A DNA stretch of 64,000 nucleotides. Origin: Chishuiella changwenlii (GTDB lineage Bacteria > Bacteroidota > Bacteroidia > Flavobacteriales > Weeksellaceae). The translations under genes were made by a program, and so were the position numbers. The first letter of the stretch is position 1; each line of letters starts with the position of its first letter. The stretch lies in assembly GCF_900142565.1 (NCBI RefSeq), contig NZ_FRBH01000009.1, positions 1-64,000 on the forward strand, in the 5' to 3' direction. This document shows, one piece after another, positions 16,135 through 23,552 of this stretch. The notes under the pieces are model-generated. The model did not search any database and was not told the DNA's origin. It worked only from the letters and a program-made list of their open reading frames with translations.

Positions 16135-16590
16135 CTAGTCTTCATGACTTCTTTCTACGTATCTGTCTATAAGAAAATATAAAATTGTTGTAAATATTAA
16201 TGATAGAAATAAAGAATAAAACACATGAATAAAATTATGCCACCAAGGATGAGTCCATATATTAGTAAATGTTCCTATGAAAATTATAAAGCCTGCAATT
16301 ATCAAACTTAATATTCCTACTTTCTTGATATAAGAAATTTTCTCTCCTTTTTTATAATGATAATCCTTTATCAATTGAAAGGGAAGAAGTATAAAAATTA
16401 AAAATATAAATGAGGTTAATGGATATGAATTTACATATAATAATACTGATATATATTCTTTAAGAGTAGTATAGTGAGTATCATAATATTGATAATTACT
16501 ATATAATATATTTTTCCAATCTTTACTAAGTAATACTAATGGAAAAAAAACAAGAGCTGTAATTAAATTTATTATTATTTTTCTTATCAT
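16135..16590 (-). CDS. family A membrane protein (A1), adjacent to lipoprotein
   Basis: A 151-residue protein with four membrane helices, beginning MIRKIIINLITALVFFPLVL and ending YFLIDRYVERSHED. It starts 7 nt after the lipoprotein stop, so the two are certainly co-transcribed. As the gene paired with the intact lipoprotein it is the most likely cognate immunity protein. A membrane location would suit protection against a toxin acting in or at the inner membrane or periplasm. No family recognised. Confidence 0.75.
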   Translation of the reverse strand: MIRKIIINLITALVFFPLVLLSKDWKNILYSNYQYYDTHYTTLKEYISVLLYVNSYPLTSFIFLIFILLPFQLIKDYHYKKGEKISYIKKVGILSLIIAGFIIFIGTFTNIWTHPWWHNFIHVFYSLFLSLIFTTILYFLIDRYVERSHED

Positions 16591-16597
16591 AATTTAT

Positions 16598-18196
16598 CTA
16601 TTTACAATCGTTACTTAAGGTACTTAAAGGTTGTTTACCATCTAAAACATCTTTTACTTTTTGCCAATTAGGTCGTTCTATTTGTGGTTCGTTTACCTTT
16701 GATGTTCCTCCATGTGAATTTACATAATTACTAATCTTATTTTGGAAAGACTTCCATAATGCATCTGCTCGACTGAATGGAAATCCTCCAAGGTTATTTT
16801 GTGCAAATTCTCCTTCCCAGCTTGTCAATCTATCTACACCTCTACTATAAAATGTATAAGAACCATTTGCATTTTTAGTAAATCCAAAATCACGGTGTCC
16901 ACTCACTGGATGAACTCCATATTTAGGATCGAAAATAGTAGAAAATGTCCAATGGTCAGATGCATAATCCGTTACCATAACAGAACCGTTATCTGGACCT
17001 TCTATATCTATAGCAATTACAGTCCCCAAAGGATTAGATGAGTTCCACAGCTTTCTGTCATCTACACCATACCAATGGTAAGGTTCAAACTCACTATAAC
17101 TAGTATCTACAAAACTATTGATATTTTTGCGTATTTGGTTTAAAAACTGTTCAGGTGTTAATCTAGTACCATTTACAACTGGTAATTGGTTAACTGTAAT
17201 AGGAAAATAATCCATATTAACCACTTTACTGTAAGCATTGTTTATATGTTGTAAATTAGCTACTGTAGTGTGAGTTATCGACCCATAAGCAGTAGTCACT
17301 GAATGACTTCTAGTTATCTGATTTAATTTATTTAATTGTGCTTGTGCAACCTGACGATTCGCTGTTTTAAGCCATTCTTTTATAACATCGCATGGTACAT
17401 CTATAAATGCAAAGGGTTTGTCTACTAAAGCTTGACCTACATTTACTCCCTCATTGTGACCTCCTCCACCTTCAGCTTCATGTGAATTATCACAATCTTG
17501 GTATTCACGGCAACCACCGCCACCAGAATCAGAACCACCTTCTCTAACTCCTCCGCCAGGATTACCACCAGGATTAGGTCTTACAATTACACCTCCAAGT
17601 TCGCAAACTTCGCTACCATATCCACATAAACCATTTCTAGTTCTACTTTGTAAGGAACTATTAAATAATTCGTTGTATTTGTTCTGAAATAATGAAGAAA
17701 ACTCTTTATATAACGTGGTATTTTTATCATAAAAGAAAAAACGAAGATCTGTTTTATTTTTAGATAATAAACCGACCATTAGTCCTTCTACTTTATTATC
17801 TTTTATTTTAGGAAAGATAATTCGTTGGTCTCCATTTTCTTCTTCTAATACTTGAGAATAAATTCTGGTTTCAATATAAAAGTCTTTATTTTCTTCAATA
17901 AAATTTTGTTTGTTTTCGCTATTGTATTTTACACTATTAGAAGAATTAACTAATCCCGAAAGATTGGTGTTGTGTAAACGGTCATAACGTTGCAATAAGT
18001 ATGAATACTTCATCGCAGTTAAAAAATTAGAATTACTGCTTTTAGATTTTGCATTGGCATTATCAGAGAAAGTAAAAAAGCCAGAAGATTCTTCTTTTTT
18101 TAATTCGGTTTGGTAGTTTTCTACACTATCGTCTTGTGAGCAAGAAGTTACAAAAAATAAGGTAAACAGTGAGGATAAGAATAGATTTTTATTCAT
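16598..18196 (-). CDS. surface-type lipoprotein with unrecognised C-terminal domain, candidate toxin
   Basis: A 532-residue protein. Lipobox VTSC with Cys19, then SQDDS, the acidic pattern that sends flavobacterial lipoproteins to the cell surface. Residues ~30-190 form a domain with YIETRIYSQVLEEENGDQRI and a GLMVGLLSKNKTDLRFFFY strand. A Gly/Pro-rich linker (about 200-250, with CREYQDCD) leads to a ~270-residue C-terminal domain. That domain carries HWYGVDDRKLW, NPLGTVIAIDIEGPDNGSVM, DHWTFSTIF, HPVSGHRDFGF and YSRGVDRLTSWEGEF. The layout (exported anchor, flexible linker, compact domain, small membrane gene 7 nt downstream) is that of a polymorphic toxin, but I do not recognise the domain. 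The frame extends to 18259; the ATG at 18196 gives the proper signal peptide. Confidence 0.75.
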   Translation of the reverse strand: MNKNLFLSSLFTLFFVTSCSQDDSVENYQTELKKEESSGFFTFSDNANAKSKSSNSNFLTAMKYSYLLQRYDRLHNTNLSGLVNSSNSVKYNSENKQNFIEENKDFYIETRIYSQVLEEENGDQRIIFPKIKDNKVEGLMVGLLSKNKTDLRFFFYDKNTTLYKEFSSLFQNKYNELFNSSLQSRTRNGLCGYGSEVCELGGVIVRPNPGGNPGGGVREGGSDSGGGGCREYQDCDNSHEAEGGGGHNEGVNVGQALVDKPFAFIDVPCDVIKEWLKTANRQVAQAQLNKLNQITRSHSVTTAYGSITHTTVANLQHINNAYSKVVNMDYFPITVNQLPVVNGTRLTPEQFLNQIRKNINSFVDTSYSEFEPYHWYGVDDRKLWNSSNPLGTVIAIDIEGPDNGSVMVTDYASDHWTFSTIFDPKYGVHPVSGHRDFGFTKNANGSYTFYSRGVDRLTSWEGEFAQNNLGGFPFSRADALWKSFQNKISNYVNSHGGTSKVNEPQIERPNWQKVKDVLDGKQPLSTLSNDCK

Positions 18197-18322
18197 ATAA
18201 TTAAGTTTAGGTTGGGTTAATATTCGCCAATATATTAATAATAAATTGGAATAGAACAATTTAAAACTATAAAAAATAAAACTTAATTAATTAAAAATCA
18301 ATTATTTATAACTTTTAACTAC

Positions 18323-18436
18323 TATTGTTTTTTAGCGATAGGGATAGCAGTGGCATCCTTTTTAGTAGAGATTAAAACTCTAAAATCTCTACTAAAAAGA
18401 TAGAACGTATAGCCCGCCCGATCGCCCCTATTAAAA
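18323..18436 (+). ncRNA. candidate structured RNA
   Basis: In the gap between the lipoprotein and NUDIX genes lies a non-coding block much richer in G/C than its surroundings. AGCGATAGGGATAGCAGTGG is followed by a 16-bp hairpin (CTTTTTAGTAGAGATT pairing with AATCTCTACTAAAAAG), then GATAGAACGTATAGCCCGCC and GATCGCCCC, whose last bases can pair back with AGCGAT/GGGAT. From memory, blocks with AGCGATAGGGATAG and AAAAGATATAGCG-AAAGCCCG recur in flavobacterial genomes. It may belong to a known Bacteroidota RNA class such as Flavo-1, but I could not test this. The strand is the one on which that memory fits. Confidence 0.45.
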
Positions 18437-18489
18437 CTAAAAAAAACTATTACTTCATCTTGTAGAAATAATAGTTTTCTTACTCTATT

Positions 18490-19242
18490 TTATGTTTCTT
18501 GATCCAATAACTCGTTTATCGTTTCTTGGTTAAATTTGTATAGATTTGGCTTAGGATAAGGATCTGTTTGCCTTACTTCGTTAAGAGAAATAATTAAATT
18601 AGATGCCAACATTTTTTTTCGGAAATTTCGTTTATCGACTTCGATACCTAAAATGCCTTCATTTATTTTCCTTAACTCAACAATTGTAAACTTTTTTGGT
18701 AACAATTGATAACCAATCGGCAAGTAATCAAACTGTATGCGTATCATCTTAATAGCTTTGTTGATGATTTCATTGTGATTATAACTTAATTGAGGAATAG
18801 CATCTAAATCGAACCATTGGTAAATATCGTCTTCTTTCTCTATTAAATTAACTTCATCAAACTTTACAAAAGAGAAATATCCCATAGATGCAAATCGATT
18901 TAGAAAAGTAGGAAGCTTATCGGAAGCTATACCATAATTCTCCATTAACTTAATTTTTTCATCAATATTTACACGATCATTTTTCCCGAAAAGATGAAAT
19001 TGTCGAAGAAATACATTATCAATTCCTGTTCTTTCTTTTAAAACTCTTTTAGCTGCTGCATCAACATCTTCATCCTTAAAAATAAATCCACCTGGAAGCA
19101 TCCATTTATCATTAAGTACATATTTGTTTAGTAAAACTTTCATCTTCTGTTCATGAAATGTAAAAATTACACAATCGACAACTAATCCCAAGTGGATATT
19201 TTGAATAGATTGTTCTAAATTTTCAAAAAAAATTTTACTCAT
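18490..19242 (-). CDS. NUDIX-domain transcriptional regulator (NrtR/AraR type)
   Basis: A 250-residue protein: N-terminal NUDIX domain (about 15-150) and C-terminal winged helix (about 170-245, KKFTIVELRKINEGILG to YKFNQETINELL). The Nudix box is GX5EX7RV..ER (52-74): Glu67 is Val and Glu71 is Arg. The metal-binding REUXEE core is therefore lost and hydrolysis is unlikely, as in regulators that use the fold to bind a sugar or nucleotide ligand. Divergent from a GH3 glycosidase, with two copies of ACGTA-N5-TACGT in between. It likely controls that gene and itself. Confidence 0.9.
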   Translation of the reverse strand: MSKIFFENLEQSIQNIHLGLVVDCVIFTFHEQKMKVLLNKYVLNDKWMLPGGFIFKDEDVDAAAKRVLKERTGIDNVFLRQFHLFGKNDRVNIDEKIKLMENYGIASDKLPTFLNRFASMGYFSFVKFDEVNLIEKEDDIYQWFDLDAIPQLSYNHNEIINKAIKMIRIQFDYLPIGYQLLPKKFTIVELRKINEGILGIEVDKRNFRKKMLASNLIISLNEVRQTDPYPKPNLYKFNQETINELLDQET

Positions 19243-19307
19243 TTCTTTTTAAGTTTTTACTTATTTATATGGATTGGCTAATTTACAAAATAGATTTGAA
19301 TAGATTT

Positions 19308-19374
19308 ATGACGTATTTTTTACGTCATATCAAAAATAAAATTATATTTGTACTTATTAACGTACTTAGTACGC
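19308..19374. promoter_or_regulatory. paired operators ACGTA-N5-TACGT flanking the GH3 promoter
   Basis: Site 1, ATGACGTA-TTTTT-TACGTCAT (19308-19328), is a perfect 8-bp inverted repeat. Site 2, ACGTA-CTTAG-TACGC (19360-19374), repeats its core with one mismatch. The centres are 49 bp apart and flank the -7 box TATATTTG at 19343-19350. The arrangement suggests a dimeric regulator, most simply the divergent NUDIX protein, acting by occlusion or looping. Confidence 0.72.
19343..19350 (+). promoter_or_regulatory. -7 box TATATTTG for the GH3 gene
   Basis: Exact TAnnTTTG between the two operator copies; 78 nt before the GH3 start codon. Confidence 0.6.
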
Positions 19375-19428
19375 TATTAATCTTATAATGTCTCAACAAA
19401 AAAAATAATAAATTCAAAACCACTTTTT

Positions 19429-21480
19429 ATGAGAAAAAATATAGGTAAAATAAGTTTGATACTGTTATCTGCAACAGTATTGGTTTCTTGGACGAAAAAG
19501 AATGATGATCCAGGTAAACAACCAGTTATAAAAGCTACTTCTGCAAAAATCTTAACGATTGATAAACTTCAATTTAAAGATTTAAATGGAAATGGAAAAC
19601 TAGATAAGTACGAAGATTGGCGCTTATCTCCAAACGAAAGAAGCTTGGATCTTTTAAAACAAATGACACTTGAAGAAAAAGTGGGTATGCTTTTGATCAG
19701 TGATACTCGAATGAAAAATCAATGGGGATGGGGCGGAGTCCAGAAAAAAAACACTTTGCCTATAGAACCTACTTTCAATGAAGAAGATGAAGTTTCAAAA
19801 TTTAATATGTTTACACAAGAAGAATTACAATACCCTGTAATGAATGCTGCGGGAACAACAAAAGGAGTTACAAAATTTCATCTAAGACACTTTATTTTAA
19901 GAACAGATACCTCTACAAAAAACCTTGCAGAATGGTCGAACAGGTTACAAACATTATCAGAAAACACACGTTTAGGAATTCCTTCTTTGGTAACTTCCAA
20001 TCCTAGAAATCATTTAACATCAAACGTTGCGGCGGGAACTAATGTATCTGGAACATCATTCACAAAATGGCCAACAGAACTTGGTTTGGCTGCTATGCGT
20101 GATCATAACCTTGTGAAAAAATTTGCAGAAACAGCAAGACAAGAATGGACTTCTGTTGGAATAAGAAAAGGTTATATGTATATGGCAGACTTATCTACAG
20201 AACCAAGATGGCAACGTACAGAAGGAACTTTTGGTGAAGATCCTCAATTAGCTGCTGATGTTATAGAACAAATTGTTTTGGGCTTCCAAGGAGATAAATT
20301 AGGTGGTCAATCTGTTGCGCAAACAGTAAAACATTTCCCTGGAGGTGGTGCTACCCAAAAAGGACACGATCCTCATTTTTCTTGGGGAAAATTTGAAGTT
20401 TTCCCTGGAAATCAACTAGAACAAAACTTAGTACCATTCAAAGCGGCAATAAAAGCTGGTACTTCTGCAATTATGCCTTATTATTCTGTTCCAAAAGATA
20501 CAAAATACGAGGAAGTTGCTTATGCTTACAACAAAGCAATCTTGAGAGACTTATTGAGAAAAGAATTAGGATATAAAGGAATTATAAATTCTGACACAGG
20601 AATAATAGATCAAATGCCTTGGGGTGTAGAAAAATTAAGCGCTGAACAACGTTATGCTAAAGCATTAGAAGCTGGTGTAAATATGTTTGCTGGAAATGCT
20701 AATCCAGAATTGTTATTAAAAGGGGTAAAAAATGGAATTATAGATAAGAAATACATAGATGAGTCTGTTGTTTTATTATTAGAAGAGATGTTTAAACTAG
20801 GTATTTTTGAAAATCCTTATGTAGATGTTGAAGCAGCTGAAAAATTAGTTGGTAATAAAGATTTTCAGAGTTTAGCAGAAATTGCTCATCGTAAATCTAT
20901 TGTCTTATTAAATAATGATAAGAATAGTTTACCGCTTAAAAAATCGACAAAAGTTTATTTCGAAAATTATTTTAGAAAGTATAGCGATGATAAAAATAAA
21001 ACTGGAGACGTACAAAAGCTTGCTAAAGTAAACGGTTTAGAGTTTGTTTCTACTCCTGAAGAAGCTGATGTTATACTTCTTTGGATAAAACCTGCTATTA
21101 AACCTCTATTTGAATCAACAAAAGAGCCATTAGAAATTAACCTATCTTCTTGTGCAGTAAATGTAGATTACATTAACTCATTAACGGCTAAAAAGCCTAC
21201 AATATTGGTAATGAATTATACTAATCCTTTTGTAATTGATGAAATTTATAACGATAAAACGAAAAACAGATTTGCTGGTGTTTTAGCAACATTTGGTACA
21301 TCTAACGAAGCCTTATTAGATGTTATTTCTGGTAAATTTAATCCGACAGGAAAAATGCCATTTACAACTCCTATCAGTAACGAAGCAGTTATAAATAATA
21401 GAGAAGATTTACCTGGTTATAAAGAAGGTAAAGATTATGGTTTATTTTGGTTTAATGATGGAATGAGTTATAAAAAATAA
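19429..21480 (+). CDS. glycoside hydrolase family 3, beta-glucosidase-like
   Basis: A 683-residue exported GH3 enzyme that cleaves terminal beta-linked sugars. After the leader come LTLEEKVGMLLI-like helix (QMTLEEKVGMLLI), the TEPRWQRTEGTFGEDP and VKHFPGGG loops of the TIM barrel, and GIINSDTG with nucleophile Asp389. The alpha/beta sandwich domain ends with LFWFNDGMSYKK. The FnIII domain of longer BglX proteins is missing. The N-terminus reads LVSWTKKNDD, where Trp replaces an expected lipobox Cys. Divergent from a NUDIX regulator, so probably sugar-induced. Confidence 0.9.
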   Translation: MRKNIGKISLILLSATVLVSWTKKNDDPGKQPVIKATSAKILTIDKLQFKDLNGNGKLDKYEDWRLSPNERSLDLLKQMTLEEKVGMLLISDTRMKNQWGWGGVQKKNTLPIEPTFNEEDEVSKFNMFTQEELQYPVMNAAGTTKGVTKFHLRHFILRTDTSTKNLAEWSNRLQTLSENTRLGIPSLVTSNPRNHLTSNVAAGTNVSGTSFTKWPTELGLAAMRDHNLVKKFAETARQEWTSVGIRKGYMYMADLSTEPRWQRTEGTFGEDPQLAADVIEQIVLGFQGDKLGGQSVAQTVKHFPGGGATQKGHDPHFSWGKFEVFPGNQLEQNLVPFKAAIKAGTSAIMPYYSVPKDTKYEEVAYAYNKAILRDLLRKELGYKGIINSDTGIIDQMPWGVEKLSAEQRYAKALEAGVNMFAGNANPELLLKGVKNGIIDKKYIDESVVLLLEEMFKLGIFENPYVDVEAAEKLVGNKDFQSLAEIAHRKSIVLLNNDKNSLPLKKSTKVYFENYFRKYSDDKNKTGDVQKLAKVNGLEFVSTPEEADVILLWIKPAIKPLFESTKEPLEINLSSCAVNVDYINSLTAKKPTILVMNYTNPFVIDEIYNDKTKNRFAGVLATFGTSNEALLDVISGKFNPTGKMPFTTPISNEAVINNREDLPGYKEGKDYGLFWFNDGMSYKK

Positions 21481-21576
21481 TTATATAGTTTATACAACGT
21501 ACAAACTATAGTGTACAATGTATAGAGTATATTGATTGTTTTAATCAGCTCAACCTTATAAAACCTTATTTTAAAG

Positions 21577-21612
21577 AAAAGCCCTTCCAAAAATTTGGAA
21601 GGGCTTTTATTG
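21577..21612. terminator. bidirectional intrinsic terminator
   Basis: AAAAGCCCTTCCAAA pairs with TTTGGAAGGGCTTTT; it lies between the convergent GH3 and AraC genes. Confidence 0.88.
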
Positions 21613-21652
21613 TAAGATAATTTTATTTCGTTTATTTTGTTATTTATAATAA

Positions 21653-22549
21653 TCAACTCATATTTCTGTAAGTTAAAGGAGATACTCCTACCTTCTTTTT
21701 AAACAATCTCATAAAGTGTTGCGGATACTTAAATCCTAATTCATAAGCTACTTCTGTAATCGTTTTTTCTGGATTAAGAATTAGTTCTTTACTGACTTCA
21801 ATTATTTTAGATTGGATATACTCCTGAGCTGAAAAACTAATATCTTTTTTTATAATATCACCAAAATAATTTGCTGATAAATTTAATTTCTCCGCAAAAA
21901 ATGCAACTGATGGTAAGCCTATTCTTTGCGGTTTATCTGATGAGAAATAATCATTAAGTAATAAATCAAATTTTTCTAAAATACTTTTATTGGTAAAGTC
22001 TCTGTTAAAAAACTGACGGTCATAAAATCGGTTACAATATTTTAGTAACAATTCAATAGCTGTTGTAATTAATTCTTTGCTATGCTTATCACTCCCACTC
22101 TTAAGTTCAGAAAGAATATATTTAAAACTATTATTAACAAGATCTTTTTCATCTTCTGAAAGATGTAAAGCTTCATTAGTATAGTAAGAAAAATAAGAAT
22201 ACTTACTAATATTTTTTCCTAAAGTAGTATTACGAATTAAATCTGGATGGAAAATCAACACCCAACCCTTTGCTTCATCAGGAGAAATAGTTGGCTCTCC
22301 TTGTATAAGTTGTTGAGGTGCTGTAAATAATAAAGTTCCTTCTTGATAATCATAATTATTACGACCATATTTCATTACGCCACATTCAATTTCAATAAAA
22401 TAAATTGTATAGAAATTCGAAATCATTGGAGATAATGGAAAATTATCAACTTCAGACATATCAACAGCAGAAATTAATGGATGTAATGTCTTTACACCTA
22501 TCATTCTATTATATTCGGTAATTGAATTTATTTTTAGAACCTCTTTCAC
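21653..22549 (-). CDS. AraC-family transcriptional regulator
   Basis: A 298-residue regulator: N-terminal cupin-like sensor domain (about 20-150, with EGTLLFTAPQQLIQGEP) and C-terminal double helix-turn-helix (about 195-296) containing ITEVAYELGFKYPQHFMRLFKKKVGVSPLTYR split over the two recognition units. Divergent from the RibD-C type reductase at 22694 with 144 nt between them, so it probably controls that gene. Signal unknown. Confidence 0.92.
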   Translation of the reverse strand: MKEVLKINSITEYNRMIGVKTLHPLISAVDMSEVDNFPLSPMISNFYTIYFIEIECGVMKYGRNNYDYQEGTLLFTAPQQLIQGEPTISPDEAKGWVLIFHPDLIRNTTLGKNISKYSYFSYYTNEALHLSEDEKDLVNNSFKYILSELKSGSDKHSKELITTAIELLLKYCNRFYDRQFFNRDFTNKSILEKFDLLLNDYFSSDKPQRIGLPSVAFFAEKLNLSANYFGDIIKKDISFSAQEYIQSKIIEVSKELILNPEKTITEVAYELGFKYPQHFMRLFKKKVGVSPLTYRNMS

Positions 22550-22569
22550 CTTTATTTTAGATTATAATA

Positions 22570-22577
22570 CAAAAATA
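22570..22577 (-). promoter_or_regulatory. -7 box TATTTTTG for the AraC gene
   Basis: Exact TAnnTTTG on the minus strand, 20 nt before the AraC start codon. Confidence 0.5.
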
Positions 22578-22693
22578 ATCATTAGATTATACTTAATCAT
22601 AATCGGTTAGTAAAAATGGTAGTTTAATCCGTTATTCATCTACCTAAACAAAACATATTTATTTAGAATTTTGTTCATATAAAAATTAAGTAC

Positions 22694-23407
22694 ATGAATA
22701 AAAAAATAACTTGCCATATGATTAGTGGCGTTGATGGACGATTAAATATTGAACGCCTAACACCTTTAGCAAAAGATGCTCCAGAAAACTATTCAACCAC
22801 TTTGTATCTACATAAAAATCAAGCAGAAAATGCAGATGCGTGGATTGTAGGAAGAAATTCAGTTCAAGAATTAGCCTTTCCAAATGTATTAGATTTTTCT
22901 AATGAGCCTGCAACTCAAAATTTCAATACATATGTTGCAGATAGAAAAACGAATAAAGGTGTAGTGATTTTTGACTCAAGAGGAATTACAGATTATACAT
23001 GTAATACCATTATGGATGATGAGATTATAATTGTATTAGGTCAAACAGTTTCTGATAAATATCTTGATTTATTAAAAGAAAGAAATATCTCTTATCTATT
23101 TGCTGGAAAGGATGGTTATGACTTAAACGTAGCATTAGATATTTTAAGTAAAGATTTTGGTTTTGATACATTTACATTGGTAGGTGGAGCTACAATTAAT
23201 GGTGCATTTTTAAAAGCCGGATTAATAGATGAATTGCTTTTACAATTGTACCCTGGAATTGACGGACTTTCTGGTGTTTCATCCATATTTGAAACAAAAG
23301 GATTAAAAGATTATAAACCTGCTCTTGGACAATCGTTAGAACTAGTTGATGTCCAAAAAGAAGAATTTGGGATACTTTATCTAAGATATAAATTTCACAA
23401 AAATTAA
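22694..23407 (+). CDS. RibD C-terminal/dihydrofolate reductase-like protein
   Basis: A 237-residue NADPH-type reductase of the RibD-C fold: MISGVDGRLNIERL, AWIVGRNSVQEL, FTLVGGATINGAFLKAGLIDEL and a terminal LYLRYKF strand. Stand-alone members often act as poorly defined reductases rather than in riboflavin synthesis. There is no deaminase domain and no rib gene nearby, so a riboflavin role is unlikely. Divergent from an AraC regulator; induction by a xenobiotic or carbonyl is a guess only. Confidence 0.82.
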   Translation: MNKKITCHMISGVDGRLNIERLTPLAKDAPENYSTTLYLHKNQAENADAWIVGRNSVQELAFPNVLDFSNEPATQNFNTYVADRKTNKGVVIFDSRGITDYTCNTIMDDEIIIVLGQTVSDKYLDLLKERNISYLFAGKDGYDLNVALDILSKDFGFDTFTLVGGATINGAFLKAGLIDELLLQLYPGIDGLSGVSSIFETKGLKDYKPALGQSLELVDVQKEEFGILYLRYKFHKN

Positions 23408-23492
23408 CCAGTTTAGTTGATAACTCAGAGTTAAAAATATAATGTGAATCAACAAATACTCTAACTAAATTAATTAGTTTTCTACAAAAAAG

Positions 23493-23525
23493 AGAGACTA
23501 CCTTTTTAAGGTAGTCTCTTATATT
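23493..23525. terminator. bidirectional intrinsic terminator
   Basis: AGAGACTACCTT pairs with AAGGTAGTCTCT around TTT, flanked by A on the left and TTATATTT on the right, between convergent genes. Confidence 0.85.
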
Positions 23526-23552
23526 TATAATTTGATTATGATTTTAAAAAGA

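Noticed and set aside
16065-16145. 26-codon ORF between A1 and B1 as a real small gene
   Set aside because: Its sequence is the last 20 codons of the lipoprotein plus a few residues from the overlapping end of A1. It is explained as a relic of the parent gene.
16799-17041. Plus-strand ORF of 80 codons inside the lipoprotein gene
   Set aside because: Antisense shadow of the real gene; no promoter or RBS and a composition typical of reversed coding sequence. The same judgement was applied to the other antisense ORFs, for example at 8896-9273, 23925-24131 and 60429-61117.
18323-18436. tRNA gene
   Set aside because: The block has a strong hairpin and GC-rich flanks but no cloverleaf: no TTCRANY T-arm and no pairing acceptor ends were found.
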